Source: Mycoplasma simbae ATCC 49888
Lineage (GTDB): Bacteria; Bacillota_I; Bacilli_A; Mycoplasmatales; Metamycoplasmataceae
DNA: 64,000 nt
NCBI RefSeq assembly: GCF_000702705.1
Contig: NZ_JNJG01000009.1
Coordinates: forward strand, 1-64,000
Direction of reading: 5' to 3'
The position numbers and the translations under genes were made by a program. Under the pieces are notes generated by a model. The model was given only the letters and a program-made list of their open reading frames with translations, was not told the origin of the DNA and did not search any database. Positions 8,464 through 20,536 of this stretch are shown here, piece by piece. Numbering within the stretch: the stretch's first letter is position 1; every line of letters begins with the position of its first letter.

Positions 8464-11109
8464 TTATTCAGCTTGAGAATCAGTATTTTTGATCACTTCC
8501 ACAGCTTGAATTTGTTCTTTATTTTTCAAATTAATTAATTTTACACCCTTACCGCTACGTCCGATTTCATTGATTTGTGACATTGGAACTCTAATTGTAA
8601 ATCCACTGGTGGTGATAATTAATAATTCATCATCTCGGTTTACAAAGCGTGAAAATACAATGTTTCCAGCAGATTTGGCTTTAATACCAATTACACCTTT
8701 TCCACCACGGTTAACTAATCTAAACTCATCGTGATGAGTAATTTTTCCATATCCTAAGGCACCAATGGTCAACACCATTTCACCTTCTTCGCTACTTGAA
8801 GCAGAGACTACGTATTCATTTTCATCAAGTTTGATCCCTTTTACGCCAGTAGCAACACGCGAAATAGGTCTAATATCTCCTGAATTGAATTTAATTACTC
8901 TATCAACGTTATTTGCAAGGATAATTAGTGAATCATCTTTGATAATTGTTGCTCTAACTAATTCATCACCTTCAATCAGTTTAAACGCTAATTTACCATT
9001 TGAATTTATTGTTTGGTATTCACTAATTGGTGTTTTTTTAACGATCCCGAATTTGGTTGAAGTGAATAAATATTCGTTGTCGTTGTATGAATTTACTGGC
9101 AAAATTGAAATAATTTTTTCTTCATTTTTAACATCAAGAGTTGGGACTAAGTTCACAAAAGGAACACCCTTAGATTGACGAGATAATTCTGGCAATTCGT
9201 GTGCACGAATTCGGTACACACGTGCTTGGTTAGAGAATAAGAATAAGTCTGTGTGTGTTGAACAAGTTATTAATGAGGCAACATCGTCATCATCGTAAGT
9301 TTTCATTGTAGTAATACCAACCCCACCACGACGTTGAGTTTTGTATTCATCTAGATCCATTCTTTTTACGTATCCGTTTGCAGAAGTAGTAATCACGATT
9401 TCACGCATTGGAATTAAATCTTCATCAGTAATTTTTGAACCTGCTTCTAGATTTATTTGGGTTCTACGCGCATCTGAATATTTTTCTTTTACTTCGTTTA
9501 ATTCGCTAATGATTAGTTTAATTAGTTCGTTATGATCGGCTAAAATCAATTCTATTCTTGCAATTTCAGCAATTAAAGCATTCATTTCTTCAATCATATT
9601 TTCAATCGCAAGGCTAGTTAAACGACCTAAACGCATATCAACGATAGCTTTTGTTTGTCTTTCACTTAGACTAAAACGTTCAGCAAGACGTGTTTGAGCG
9701 TCTGCATCATTTTTAGATTTTTTAATAATTGCTATTACTTCGTCAATATTTTCAACAGCAATTTTCAATCCTTCAAGAATGTGTAATTTATCTTTAGCTT
9801 TTTCCAAATCAAATTGCAATCTTCTTGTAACGACGTCTTCTTGGTGAGTTAAATACACCTCAATGGCTTGTTTAATGTTTAATAATTTTGGCTCGCCATT
9901 AACTAAAGCAACAAAGTTGACGCCATAATTTACCTGTAAATTCGTTTGCCGATAAAGTTTGTTTAATAAAACGTGTGGATTGACATTTCTTTTAACGTCG
10001 ATAACAATTCTTATACCTTCGCGGTTAGATTCATCACGAAGATCGCTAATTCCTTCAATTGTTTTATCTTTAACTAATTCAGCAATTTTTTCAATAATTG
10101 CTGTCTTTTTAATTTCATAAGGAATTTGCGTAACTACAATTCGGCTTTTGCCGTTTGCAAATTCGTCAATGTGGGCTACTGAACGAATAGTGATTGAACC
10201 TCTACCTGTTGAGTATGCCTCTTTAATACCTTGATTACCTAAAATCGTGGCACCCGTTGGAAAATCAGGCCCAGGCATTAATTGCATAATTTCGCTGATT
10301 GTAATTTCTGGATTTTGAGCAACCGCAATTGTTGCGTCAATTGCTTCGCCTAAGTTGTGAGGTGGAATATTGGTTGCCATACCAACTGCTATACCTGAAC
10401 CCCCTGTAACTAAAAGATTAGGAAAGCGAGAAGGTAAAACAACTGGTTCTTTTTCGCTAGCATCATAGTTATCAACAAAATTTACTGTATTTTTCTTGAT
10501 GCCATCAAGCATTTCTGAAGCAAGTTTACTCATTCTTGCTTCAGTATAACGCATTGCAGCAGCACCATCGCCATCAATAGAGCCAAAGTTACCGTGGCCA
10601 TCAACAAGCGGATAACGCATTGAAAAATCTTGAGCCATTCTAACCATGGCTTCGTATACTGAAGAGTCACCATGTGGGTGATATTTACCTAAAACATCCC
10701 CAACTATACGCGCACTTTTTCTGTGCTGTGAACTATGAGTAATTCCTAATTCGCTCATATCGTAAAGAATACGTCTATGAACTGGTTTTAAACCATCCCT
10801 TGCGTCCGGCAGTGCCCTTGACACAATAACACTCATTGCATACTCAAGAAATGAGTTTTTCATTTCTTTATCAATTTCAATTGGGTGTAAACCATCTAAA
10901 GGAGTTTCAATAATTTGACTTTTAACTTCGTAATCATCTTTATTTTGAGGAATTTCTTCTTCCTCTTCTTCAACAATATTTACCTCTGGTTTAAAAGCAA
11001 CAAACAATTCTTCTTCTGGAACTAAATCTTCATCAAATTCAGTAGGTTTTAGCTCTAAATCTTGGTCATTAATTAAACTTTTTTTAGGATCTTTATCATT
11101 TTTTGACAT
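8464..11109 (-). CDS. gyrA: DNA gyrase subunit A
   Basis: An 881-residue GyrA. An acidic N-terminal extension of about 75 residues (with a run of six Glu) precedes the usual start. The catalytic tyrosine is Y188 (AAMRYTEAR). The quinolone-determining region reads [13 protein letters not shown]149 and E153 correspond to E. coli S83 and D87, and Glu at the latter position also occurs in wild-type M. hominis. The GyrA box QRRGGVG distinguishes it from ParC. With GyrB it introduces negative supercoils. A good Shine-Dalgarno (AAGGAGTTGCC) supports the start. Confidence 0.97.
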   Translation of the reverse strand: MSKNDKDPKKSLINDQDLELKPTEFDEDLVPEEELFVAFKPEVNIVEEEEEEIPQNKDDYEVKSQIIETPLDGLHPIEIDKEMKNSFLEYAMSVIVSRALPDARDGLKPVHRRILYDMSELGITHSSQHRKSARIVGDVLGKYHPHGDSSVYEAMVRMAQDFSMRYPLVDGHGNFGSIDGDGAAAMRYTEARMSKLASEMLDGIKKNTVNFVDNYDASEKEPVVLPSRFPNLLVTGGSGIAVGMATNIPPHNLGEAIDATIAVAQNPEITISEIMQLMPGPDFPTGATILGNQGIKEAYSTGRGSITIRSVAHIDEFANGKSRIVVTQIPYEIKKTAIIEKIAELVKDKTIEGISDLRDESNREGIRIVIDVKRNVNPHVLLNKLYRQTNLQVNYGVNFVALVNGEPKLLNIKQAIEVYLTHQEDVVTRRLQFDLEKAKDKLHILEGLKIAVENIDEVIAIIKKSKNDADAQTRLAERFSLSERQTKAIVDMRLGRLTSLAIENMIEEMNALIAEIARIELILADHNELIKLIISELNEVKEKYSDARRTQINLEAGSKITDEDLIPMREIVITTSANGYVKRMDLDEYKTQRRGGVGITTMKTYDDDDVASLITCSTHTDLFLFSNQARVYRIRAHELPELSRQSKGVPFVNLVPTLDVKNEEKIISILPVNSYNDNEYLFTSTKFGIVKKTPISEYQTINSNGKLAFKLIEGDELVRATIIKDDSLIILANNVDRVIKFNSGDIRPISRVATGVKGIKLDENEYVVSASSSEEGEMVLTIGALGYGKITHHDEFRLVNRGGKGVIGIKAKSAGNIVFSRFVNRDDELLIITTSGFTIRVPMSQINEIGRSGKGVKLINLKNKEQIQAVEVIKNTDSQAE

Positions 11110-11234
11110 GGCAACTCCTTATAAATATTAATATTTTAAATTATACCAAAAAGATGTTTTTTATTGAGATGATTGCATGCTTAAAATAATTAATATTAAA
11201 ACTTATAAATTTATATATTAGTTCTTGTTCTTGC

Positions 11235-11240
11235 TATAAT
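11235..11240 (+). promoter_or_regulatory. Extended -10 box of the thiamine transporter operon
   Basis: TGCTATAAT, with TATAAT at these positions. Transcription should begin near 11247, at the first base of the riboswitch. Confidence 0.65.
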
Positions 11241-11245
11241 TTAAA

Positions 11246-11344
11246 CGACAAGGGTGCTGCAAGTGCGGCTGAGATATACCTATTAGCAGATCATGGTAAT
11301 TCATGCGTGGCTAGTTATATTAGATTATTCCTTTGTCAAAGGAG
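11246..11344 (+). promoter_or_regulatory. TPP riboswitch (THI element)
   Basis: It contains the core THI-box pieces in order: GGGTGCTG, GCGGCTGAGATATACC and GATCATGGTAATTCATGCGTGG. P2 (GGT/ACC), P3 (CTGC/GCGG), P4 (TAGC/GCTA) and P5 (CATG/CATG) can form. Downstream, TCCTTT (11329-11334) pairs perfectly with AAAGGA (11338-11343), hiding the Shine-Dalgarno, so control is at translation initiation. CCTTTGTC (11330-11337) can also pair with GACAAGG (11247-11253), a competing structure. Confidence 0.85.
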
Positions 11345-11352
11345 TATTTTTT

Positions 11353-12729
11353 ATGAAATTTTCAAGAAAATTAAACATTTTATGATCTATTTCTGGAATT
11401 AGTGGATTTGCAGCTTTAGCAACTGCGTGTAACAATCCAGTAGAAAAAAAACCAGAAACAAAAGATCCACTTCAAGCAGAAAAAGAACAAATTGAACATC
11501 TTTGAGATAACACAATTACCATTGTAAACGAATACATTAATGATGGTTTTGGCCCTGCCAACGAAGGTGATGAAATTCCTCAAATTCAAAAAGACTTTTT
11601 AGCGTTGCTTTCTGCACGTTTTAATGCCTTAAAAGAACAAGACCCTCTAACCAAAGGTCTTCAAGACGTTAAATTCAAAATAGCAACAGACTATGATAAG
11701 CCTGCTTACTATTCAAAACTAGAAAACGATAATAAAGACAAAGACGTTTTTATTGCTAACTATTCAACATATTTCCAAAACTTTTTTGATGCAAATAGAC
11801 AATTTAAACGCAATTTAGATGTCAACTTAATCGCTCAAGCAGCCACATTAAAATTCAAATGACAAGCTTCAGATAATGATTATTATGTTGACGGTTCAGC
11901 AACAGACAAATTAAGAATCACAGCAAACAAAAACAATGAAGTATGAGTTAAAGACACTGGCTATGATTTCCCTGATTGAAAAATTGCTGAAAGCAAGGGG
12001 AAAGTACATTTTGATGGCTCAAAATATACAACTTTTTACTCAGATAACGAATTAACATATGTATATCATGGTGCAATTTTAATTGCAGGAAACTTGCAAA
12101 AAAGACAACAAATTATTCGTGATTGAGAAGCAAAAGATTGAGATAAGTTTGTAGCTCACGGAATTTCATACAAAGAAAAAGAAAGTTCAGGTTCATACAA
12201 ATACCAAGTAGCTTTATTAGCTCGTCATTTCAATAAAACCGTCGAATTTGTCAATGAATACTTGCAATCATCAAATGCTAATGTAGTCGCTACAAAAAGC
12301 CCAAGAGATCAATTAGGCCGTGCAGCCACAACTATCACACCTCACATTGGCTTTGACTATGAAGGAGCATACAACTGAACAAGATACAAAGAAGGTCGTG
12401 TACGTTATGAGCCAACAGGCTACATTTCACAAAGACCTTATGATGATCCAGAAAATGTTGTAATTAGAACACTAACACTAACTAACCCAGCAGCTTATGA
12501 TGTTGCTTTAGGACGTAAAGGTCTATCAAAAAAACAATCTGAATTGATTGGTAAGGCATTACAATCACTTTCATTACAAGAAAATACATACGGTATTTAC
12601 ACAGGTTACAACAAATTTATGCCAATTACTATGGATTTATTAGAAAAATTTTCTAAATTACAAATCCAAGCTGAAACCACTCAAAACCTAGTTAACGATA
12701 TCCCTGCAATTAGCACAAGTGGCCAATAA
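11353..12729 (+). CDS. p37/Cypl-type thiamine-binding lipoprotein
   Basis: A 458-residue lipoprotein. The signal peptide ends in a LATAC lipobox (Cys26), so the mature protein is membrane-anchored and extracellular. M. hyorhinis p37 (Cypl), encoded in a p37-p29-p69 ABC operon, binds thiamine pyrophosphate. The same gene order here and the TPP riboswitch upstream make the assignment strong. It would capture thiamine or TPP and pass it to the permease. The ATPase gene overlaps its end by 11 nt. Confidence 0.85.
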
Positions 12730-13471
12730 CATAATTAAACTTGATAAAGTGGATTTAGCATACACAGCCAAATCCGCTTTAATTTTAAAAAACATCAATT
12801 TAACTATCAATCAGGGAGAAATGGTGGCTGTTATTGGTCCTAGCGGGGCTGGTAAAAGTACACTATTTAAAGCATTGGTAAATGCTATTAACGTTAAAAA
12901 TGGTCAAATAACCTTGTTCAATTCAAACACAAGCAATTGAAAAAGAAAAGATTGAGCCAAGAATATTAAAAAAATTGGTTTTTTAACACAAAAACCAAAC
13001 TTAATAAACACTGAAAATGTTTATGATAATGTCAAACGAGCATACATTGATTATGATAATTTTTTCTTCAAAATGCTAGGCATTTTGAGCAAAAAACAAA
13101 AATTTTTAATCGCTCATACTCTAGACGAATTAGGTATATTGGACAAGATTTTCTATAGAGTTAGCGATTTAAGTGGTGGTCAACAGCAAAGGGTTGAAAT
13201 AGCTAAATTATTGGTTCGTAATGTTGACTTAATTTTAGCCGATGAACCTACCTCAAATTTGGATAATCAAACCAGCATTGAAGTGTTGAATATATTGCAA
13301 CAATTAAAACATAAAGGGAAAACAATTTTGGTGAATATACACGATTTAAGCTTGATTAAGGAAAATTTTGATCGTGTTATTGCTATCAATAATCAACAAA
13401 TTATTTTAGATAAAACAACAGATAACATAGAACAATGAGAACTACAAAAAGCAGTAACCAAGATGGTATAA
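12719..13471 (+). CDS. Thiamine ABC transporter, ATP-binding protein (p29-like)
   Basis: A 250-residue ABC ATPase of the PhnC type. It has a Walker A (GPSGAGKST), the signature LSGGQQQR, Walker B LILADEPT and the switch His (NIHD). Translation starts at GTG inside the end of the lipoprotein gene, which implies coupled translation. Three TGA codons are Trp. It energises import with the permease encoded next. Confidence 0.9.
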
Positions 13472-15183
13472 ATCAGCAAAGTACTTTTTTCAAGTATCGT
13501 TTTGTTAGCACAAAATCAAATCAACAAAGCAGTTGAAAAATACGCCCTATATTTAAGCATTTATTTTGAATTGCAATAATTGCAATAATTGCGTACTTTT
13601 TCTATGCACAAAGCAGCGCTTTTAGAGCTGATAATTTTAAAATTGTTTGACAAAAAATCCAAAACTTATTTGTTTTTAGCAATAAAAATCACCAAAAAAC
13701 AGGATTTTTTAGTGGTGAGTTCACAAACCTATGAAATGATAGCTTTATAGCTTTATGAGTAACCATTAAATATGCCTTAGTGGGAACTTTTATTGGATTT
13801 TTATTTGCCGTGGGCACATCCATTCTTTCATTTGCTAGAGCAACTAATAAATATACAGCTTTCGTTTTTAAAATAACAATGTTAGTGCTGCGATCAGTTC
13901 CTGAATTAGTATTCATTACACTTATAACAGGAACATTTAGAAATGAATTAGCGTTGCTAATAGTTTATGCATGATTCACTTGACTTTGATTACATAAATA
14001 CTATATCGAAATACTTGATAATGTTGATTTAACACCATATTTTGTATCAATTAATCAAGGAAATTCACCTTTTAAAGCCTTTATCAAAGAAATTGTTCCG
14101 AGAGTCAAACAAAGATTCAATGCCCTATTTATTTATTCATTCGAATCAAATGTTCGTTGAGCGTCAATTTTAGGGGCGTTAGCGCTGCCTGGAATTGGTA
14201 TATTACTTAAATATGCATCGGCACAAACTTTTAATTTTGTTGAACTTGGTATACCTTTACTAGTTATGATCATTTTCGTTGGCATATTAGAAGTGGTAAA
14301 TATATTGTTCAAAAAATTCCTTTTTGAAGCTAAAACACAAAAAATTTATACAAAATCTCAGTATAAATTTGCAAATTATGAACAAATATTCAAAAAAATA
14401 AATGTTCGTAAAATCGTGCTTTACTCAATTTATTTACTTTGTATAGCATTAACAATTTATACATTAGCAACCACCCGCTACTTACTTTTTGATACTGCTA
14501 GCACAAAAGAATTTTTCAAAAACTTTTTAAAACCTGACTTTAGTATCTTTAATCTAGGCTCATCAAGTGTTACAAACAATCCCTTATTAATGTTTTGACA
14601 ATCATTTCAATTTAGCGTTTGTGCCCTTTTCATATGTATTGTTTTAACAATAATTTCAATAAGATTCCAGTCTTTACATTTGAATAAATACCCAATCGCT
14701 ATTTTATTTAGAACACTAAATTCTCTAACTAGAATTTTGCCAACAATTGTGTTGATTTACCTATTTTTACCGCTATTTAATACAACTTTAATGGTTTTAA
14801 TTATTGTTATTGGCGTGCATGAAATGTCTTCAAAAGCTAAACAATTAAGTGAGGCTGTTGACTCACTTGACGAGGAAGTTATTGCGAATATGAGAATGCA
14901 AGGCTATACCAACAATGCAATATTTACTAAATATGTTTTAGCAAGTATCAAAAGAGATTTTATAGCTTTAAGTATTTTTTACTTTGAACTAATCTTTCGT
15001 TCTTCAATAACATATGCAATTTTTTCAGAAGGTCAGCTAAGTATAGGCTCGGGAATAATTAAATACATGGATGCAAAAAACTTTCACCCCGAAATTGCAC
15101 TAGCATATGCTTGAGTTGGAACATTTTCAATATTGAGCATCAATATTGTCGGCAAAATCTTAACCAAAAGAATATTGAGATAG
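13435..15183 (+). CDS. Thiamine ABC transporter permease (p69-like), two fused modules
   Basis: A 582-residue membrane protein beginning inside the ATPase gene (37-nt overlap). Two binding-protein-dependent permease domains occur in tandem. The first has its coupling motif near GALALPGIGILL and the second near RSSITYAIFSEGQLSIGSG. Single-module PhnE-type permeases are about half this length, so one chain supplies both halves of the pore. Many TGA codons encode Trp. It is the last gene of the operon before a terminator. Confidence 0.85.
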
Positions 15184-15191
15184 TTAAATTT

Positions 15192-15217
15192 AAGCTAACA
15201 AATTGTTAGCTTTTTTA
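15192..15217 (+). terminator. Terminator of the thiamine transporter operon
   Basis: Nine-base perfect arms (15192-15200 and 15204-15212) with a 3-nt loop, followed by T6. Confidence 0.85.
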
Positions 15218-15269
15218 TATATAATTATAGGTATTAATTATTAGAATTTATATACTTTTAAGGAATATT

Positions 15270-16660
<1,391 letters not shown>

Positions 16661-16670
<10 letters not shown>

Positions 16671-17071
16671 AATTTCACTCAATTGCCGATCAAGAAGAAA
16701 ATAATAATGTTGTGGAATTTGAAGCTGAAGCTTCGTACGAAATTACGCATTTTAAAGACATTTTCGACAATGATAAACAACATTTTCACACATTCACGTT
16801 TACAGACCCTCAAAACAAACAACCTGTTCGTATTGAAATTAATGATTCAAGAGTAAATATCTTGAATAATCATGCAACCCTTGAACTTAGACACAAAAAG
16901 TTTCATAGTGGTTCTCATGTAAATGCCAATGGAAATAAATTTAATCTAAAAACGTTTATGAACGCTTGTCAAGTTGAAGATACAAAATATTACTTTGAGT
17001 ATGAAATTTTCAGCGTTAATAATGATCCAATGGGAAAATTTAAGATAACAATTACAAAAATCGATGAATAA
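16661..17071 (+). CDS. Small beta-rich protein, DUF1934/YwiB-like
   Basis: A 136-residue acidic protein with no signal or membrane segment. Length, alternating beta-strand pattern and start MKIKFHS resemble the YwiB/DUF1934 calycin-like family of Firmicutes, which has no known biochemical role. It overlaps the end of gltX by 10 nt, so the two are translationally coupled. The family call is by overall look only. Confidence 0.6.
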
Positions 17072-17098
17072 AAATCCAAGTAAAATCTTGGATTTTTT
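17071..17098. terminator. Bidirectional terminator between gltX operon and 37-residue gene
   Basis: Ten-base arms (17071-17080 and 17087-17096), T-rich on the plus strand and A-rich before it, so it can serve both converging units. Confidence 0.75.
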
Positions 17099-17117
17099 AA
17101 TTATTACTGAGACTTTA

Positions 17118-17231
17118 TTAGGCTTGAGCTGCTCTAGCTGCTCTTCTTTCGTCTCTAGCTTGTTCTTTTTGTAATTTGTGCAATCTTTTAGCTGCACGTT
17201 CTTTATTTTTTAGTCTAACAATTTTTCTCAT
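17118..17231 (-). CDS. Very small basic protein, 37 residues
   Basis: An ORF of 38 codons starting at an ATG 4 nt behind an AAAGGAAA Shine-Dalgarno. The product begins MRKIVRLKNKERAAKRL and is almost entirely Arg, Lys, Ala and Gln, suggesting one amphipathic basic helix that binds nucleic acid or ribosomes. I do not recognise it as S21, L34 or L36. Its clean start, stop and neighbouring terminator argue that it is real. Confidence 0.6.
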   Translation of the reverse strand: MRKIVRLKNKERAAKRLHKLQKEQARDERRAARAAQA

Positions 17232-17288
17232 GATTTCCTTTGTTAAATAAATATATACTTGTTTATTTTAGCATAAACAAGATAAATT

Positions 17289-18431
17289 CTAAATTCTTTC
17301 TTTAATGTATTGTTTAATTTGTTCTACCTTGTTTAAACGTTCTCATGGTAAATCAAGATCTTCACGGCCAAAATGACCAAAATAACTTGTTTGTGCATAA
17401 ATTGGATTTTTTAACTCAAGATCTTTAATTATTGAAAATGGGCGCAAATCAAATAAATTCATTACTACTTCTTTGATTAATTCACGATCAACTTTTTCGG
17501 TTTCAAATGTGTATACGCTTACCGAAACTGGCTCAGCCACGCCGATTGCGTATGAAACCTGTATTTCGATGCGATCTGCTAAACGCGCGGCGACTAAGTT
17601 TTTAGCGATTCATCTGCATGCATACGCTGCTGAACGATCGACTTTGGTTGCATCTTTACCACTAAATGCTCCACCACCATGTCTAGCTGCTCCCCCATAT
17701 GTGTCAACAATAATTTTACGGCCAGTTAAACCAGTATCACCAATAGGACCGCCAATTACAAAACGACCTGTTGGGTTAATTAAAATTTTCTCCGGCAACT
17801 CTAAATTGTATTTGCCCAAAACTACTGAAATTACTTGGTTTTTAATAAAACTATTGAACTCTTGTTGGTCATAATCTCCACTGTGTTGAATTGACATTAG
17901 AACTGTGTCTACTTTTGTATTTGCTGGATCGCTATAGTCAATAGTTACTTGACTTTTCATATCAGCACCAGCTCATTTAAATTTACCTTCAATTCTTAAT
18001 TTGTCAGCTAATTTAACTAACTCATGTGCAAGAGTAATTGCTAAAGGCATATAAGAACTTGTTTCATTTGTTGCATAACCAAACATGATTCCTTGATCAC
18101 CTGCCCCAATTTTATCTTCTGCTAAAGTAACTCCTTGACTTATATCAGCGCTTTGCTGTTTAATATCAGTAATAATTTGTACATTTTCAGTAAAATAACC
18201 CAATTTTTTCAATATATTTGTCGCTATTTTTTTGACATCTACAACTGCGTTTGCACTAACCTCGCCGCCTATTAAAACAATGTTACCACTCGCCATCGTT
18301 TCTACAGCCACACGAGCATTTTTATCCTGAGATAAGTAAGCGTCCAAAATTGTATCTGAAATCTGGTCACACACTTTGTCTGGATGACCTTGGCCTACAC
18401 TCTCTGAGGTAAATAATTTTTTAAACTTCAT
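17289..18431 (-). CDS. metK: S-adenosylmethionine synthetase
   Basis: A 380-residue MetK making SAM from methionine and ATP. Conserved segments include [17 protein letters not shown] near the N-terminus, [12 protein letters not shown] in the middle and the P-loop-like [16 protein letters not shown]. Three TGA codons are Trp. I start at [10 protein letters not shown], directly after an AAAGGAG Shine-Dalgarno with 7-nt spacing; the open frame upstream is the riboswitch. Regulation is by the SAM riboswitch and SD-masking hairpin just upstream. Confidence 0.96.
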
Positions 18432-18436
18432 AAAAA

Positions 18437-18464
18437 AACTCCTTTGTTGTAAAACAAAAGAGTT
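18437..18464 (-). promoter_or_regulatory. SD-masking hairpin of metK (riboswitch expression platform)
   Basis: Twelve-base arms (18453-18464 with 18437-18448, one G-U pair) and a 4-nt loop enclose the AAAGGAG ribosome site. Five T residues then the ATG follow. It could repress by hiding the SD and perhaps also terminate transcription. Confidence 0.7.
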
Positions 18465-18484
18465 GTGTACCACAAACCATTGAA

Positions 18485-18573
18485 CATGTTGGAGTAATTT
18501 ATACTCCCTGACGTTCCACCTTCCATTATTTGGGGTTGGCATGCCTCATAGCTGTCAAGCTAAGCAACTCTTT
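18485..18573 (-). promoter_or_regulatory. Compact SAM-I (S-box) riboswitch aptamer
   Basis: Reading the minus strand, S-box pieces occur in order. P2 is GCT/AGC with loop TGAC and a TATGA kink-turn side. P3 pairs CCaaCC with GGtGG, keeping the AACC and AAGGTG elements. P4 is GGAGTA/TACTCC. The P2 loop CTTGAC (18554-18559) can pair with GTCAGG (18507-18512), the conserved pseudoknot. It sits directly before metK, the expected target. P2 and P3 are shorter than in Bacillus. Confidence 0.75.
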
Positions 18574-18622
18574 ATGTTTTAACTAATGATAACTAATTTT
18601 TATTTATTCAAAAATGAAAATA

Positions 18623-19431
18623 CTAATTTATTATGTATTCATTAAAAATGAATTTTCGTTTGGACCAAATATAAAGTCTTTCATCTTCTGTAATAGTGGA
18701 GTCTGAATCATTTAAAGGCGTTATATTTGAATAAAATAACAGTATATAAAGATTATTTTGAAAAGTTTCAAAATTTTTATTAAATACAAAATTAGATAAA
18801 ACTGAAGCTTTTACTATTGTTTGACTCTTGAATAATCAAGTGAAATTTAAGTTGTCAATCACTAGATTAAATTTAAACTGCTTGTCATCAAAATAATCTT
18901 TAATATTTAAATTACTTAAATCGACCCTTTCTTTCGATTTATAAATATCATCGTCATTTGCAATACGTGTTTCACTTTTTAAAAGAAGGATTTTAGTATG
19001 AATCAATTTTATCAAGATAACAAGTATGTGGATAAAAAATAAGATAGTATAAATCGAAGCAATTGCTGGGTAAACAATATCTAATATCTTTTGTGAATTA
19101 AATGAACCTAAAATACCAGAGCCTTCAAATAATACGGAATATAGGATTGGTATTAAAACTATAATAACCAAAATTATTAAGCTAATTAATTGAATGATTC
19201 AGGAAAAAATTAATTTATTTAAACATTTTAAAAGATAATCGTAGTGTCTTTGGTTAACGTGATTGCGTGATTGTATACTTGATATCATGTATCTGGATGC
19301 ATCCATATAATATCCTTGAAATAGATTTCCACCTATATTTTTAAGTAACCATCAATTAATAATGTTTTTGATTATGTATACAAAATAAAAAATATTAAAC
19401 TTGCTAAAAAAACTATGATTCTATTGTGCAT
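18623..19431 (-). pseudogene. Broken member of the four-copy membrane protein family (copy A)
   Basis: Translation from 19306 to 18623 gives 227 residues with two hydrophobic helices and the family's C-terminal domain, ending in the shared IWSKRKFIFNE. Alignment with copy E (KKIGG versus LKNIGG) shows that the true N-terminus lies further up, starting at ATG 19431 behind AGGATAAT. That start is in another frame (it encodes MHNRIIVFLASLIFFILYT then stop), so a frameshift near 19375-19400 separates the first helix from the rest. A shorter product from ATG 19306 (AAGGA upstream) remains possible. Confidence 0.6.
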
Positions 19432-19562
19432 GATTATCCTAATTTATATATTACAGTAATTGTTCAAGTAAATAACAGCATGTTTGTTGCGTCAATATAT
19501 TAATATGTAAGAATGCGTACAGCTACCCTAGAATAAAGTATATTAATCATTATCTTAAATTG

Positions 19563-20390
19563 TTATTCAGTCACAATTTCGTTAAATATTTCAATACGTT
19601 TGGATCAAATATAGCAAGATTCTTGTAGTGAAATAGGTTGATTTTCCTTATTTTTAAGATTATCGCCGCTTGTAAACAATATCTAATATAGATTATTTTG
19701 ATATTCTTCAAAATCTTCCCCCATAGCTAATTCTGTAATTTCTTGTGAATCTAATTTAATCGTTTCTCCATAGAAATATCTCAGGATATGGTTATTAATT
19801 TCAAAGGTCATGTTAAATTGTTTGTCAAAAAAGTAGTCTTTTAGTTCAAAATTTACAGAATTGATGCTTTCATCCTCAATTGCACTAGCTTGCAAATCAT
19901 TGTTCAATGATTGAGCTATCTGAACAATATGTTTTGCTTTAAAGCATTTGACCAATAGTCCTGAAACAGCATAAAATATATAAATAAGAAACAAAACCGC
20001 TAAAATAGGTACCACAACAATTCATAACGATCTTATGTCTTTAGCGACTGTTGGTGCAAAATCATCAGAATTTATATTAAGTATAACGAACGGTAATGCA
20101 AAAAGCAACGTTGATATTAAATAAAATATGGTTAATAAAAATACGAAGTAAAATTTGCGCTGTAAAAATGAAATTTTCTCATTGTAATCAGTAAATATTC
20201 AATCGCTATAGCGTTTACCTTTATGTAGGTTTTTAAAAACATTTTTTGGAAATGTAATTACCAATGAAATCAAAAATATGCTTGAAATTTTCTTGCTAAT
20301 TTGCAAATTAACTGCCAGTATTGTAAATCAATACAAACAAATTAAGCCCAGCCATACAATAAAGATTATAAACATAATATCTAGAGTCAT
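19563..20390 (-). pseudogene. Broken member of the membrane protein family (copy B)
   Basis: ATG 20390 opens a 235-residue protein with three hydrophobic helices and the cytoplasmic domain, stopping at a TAG at 19683-19685. The same frame then continues through 39 more codons that encode the family's ending (YIWSKRIEIFNE) to TAA at 19563. The TAG is therefore a nonsense mutation near the C-terminus, removing the conserved W-x-x-R motif. A truncated product may still be made. Confidence 0.65.
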
Positions 20391-20536
20391 ATTAAATTTA
20401 TCCTATGTTGTTTCTTTAAATTATTGCAAACAAGATTTGCATAATTTAAAGCATCTGATAATCAAAGTATAAAATTTATATAAATTTTGTGCAATTACAA
20501 ATTCCATAATGAGATTTCGTACACAAAAATAAATAA

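Noticed and set aside
8765-9178. Plus-strand ORF opposite gyrA
   Set aside because: Antisense shadow of a conserved gene, with no ribosome site or known motif.
17473-17874. Plus-strand ORF opposite metK
   Set aside because: Antisense shadow of a conserved coding region.
17973-18542. Longer MetK starting at 18542
   Set aside because: The extra 37 codons run through the riboswitch and ribosome site; the conserved protein starts at 18431.
18437-18573. T-box leader before metK, because of an AAGGTGGAAC string
   Set aside because: The string fits P3 of a SAM-I aptamer better: it pairs with CCAACC, and P2, P4 and the pseudoknot are also present. The TGGA would not match the tRNA-Met acceptor end.
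20278-20472. Plus-strand ORF opposite copy B
   Set aside because: Lies antisense to the membrane helix region of copy B, a common source of spurious hydrophobic ORFs.
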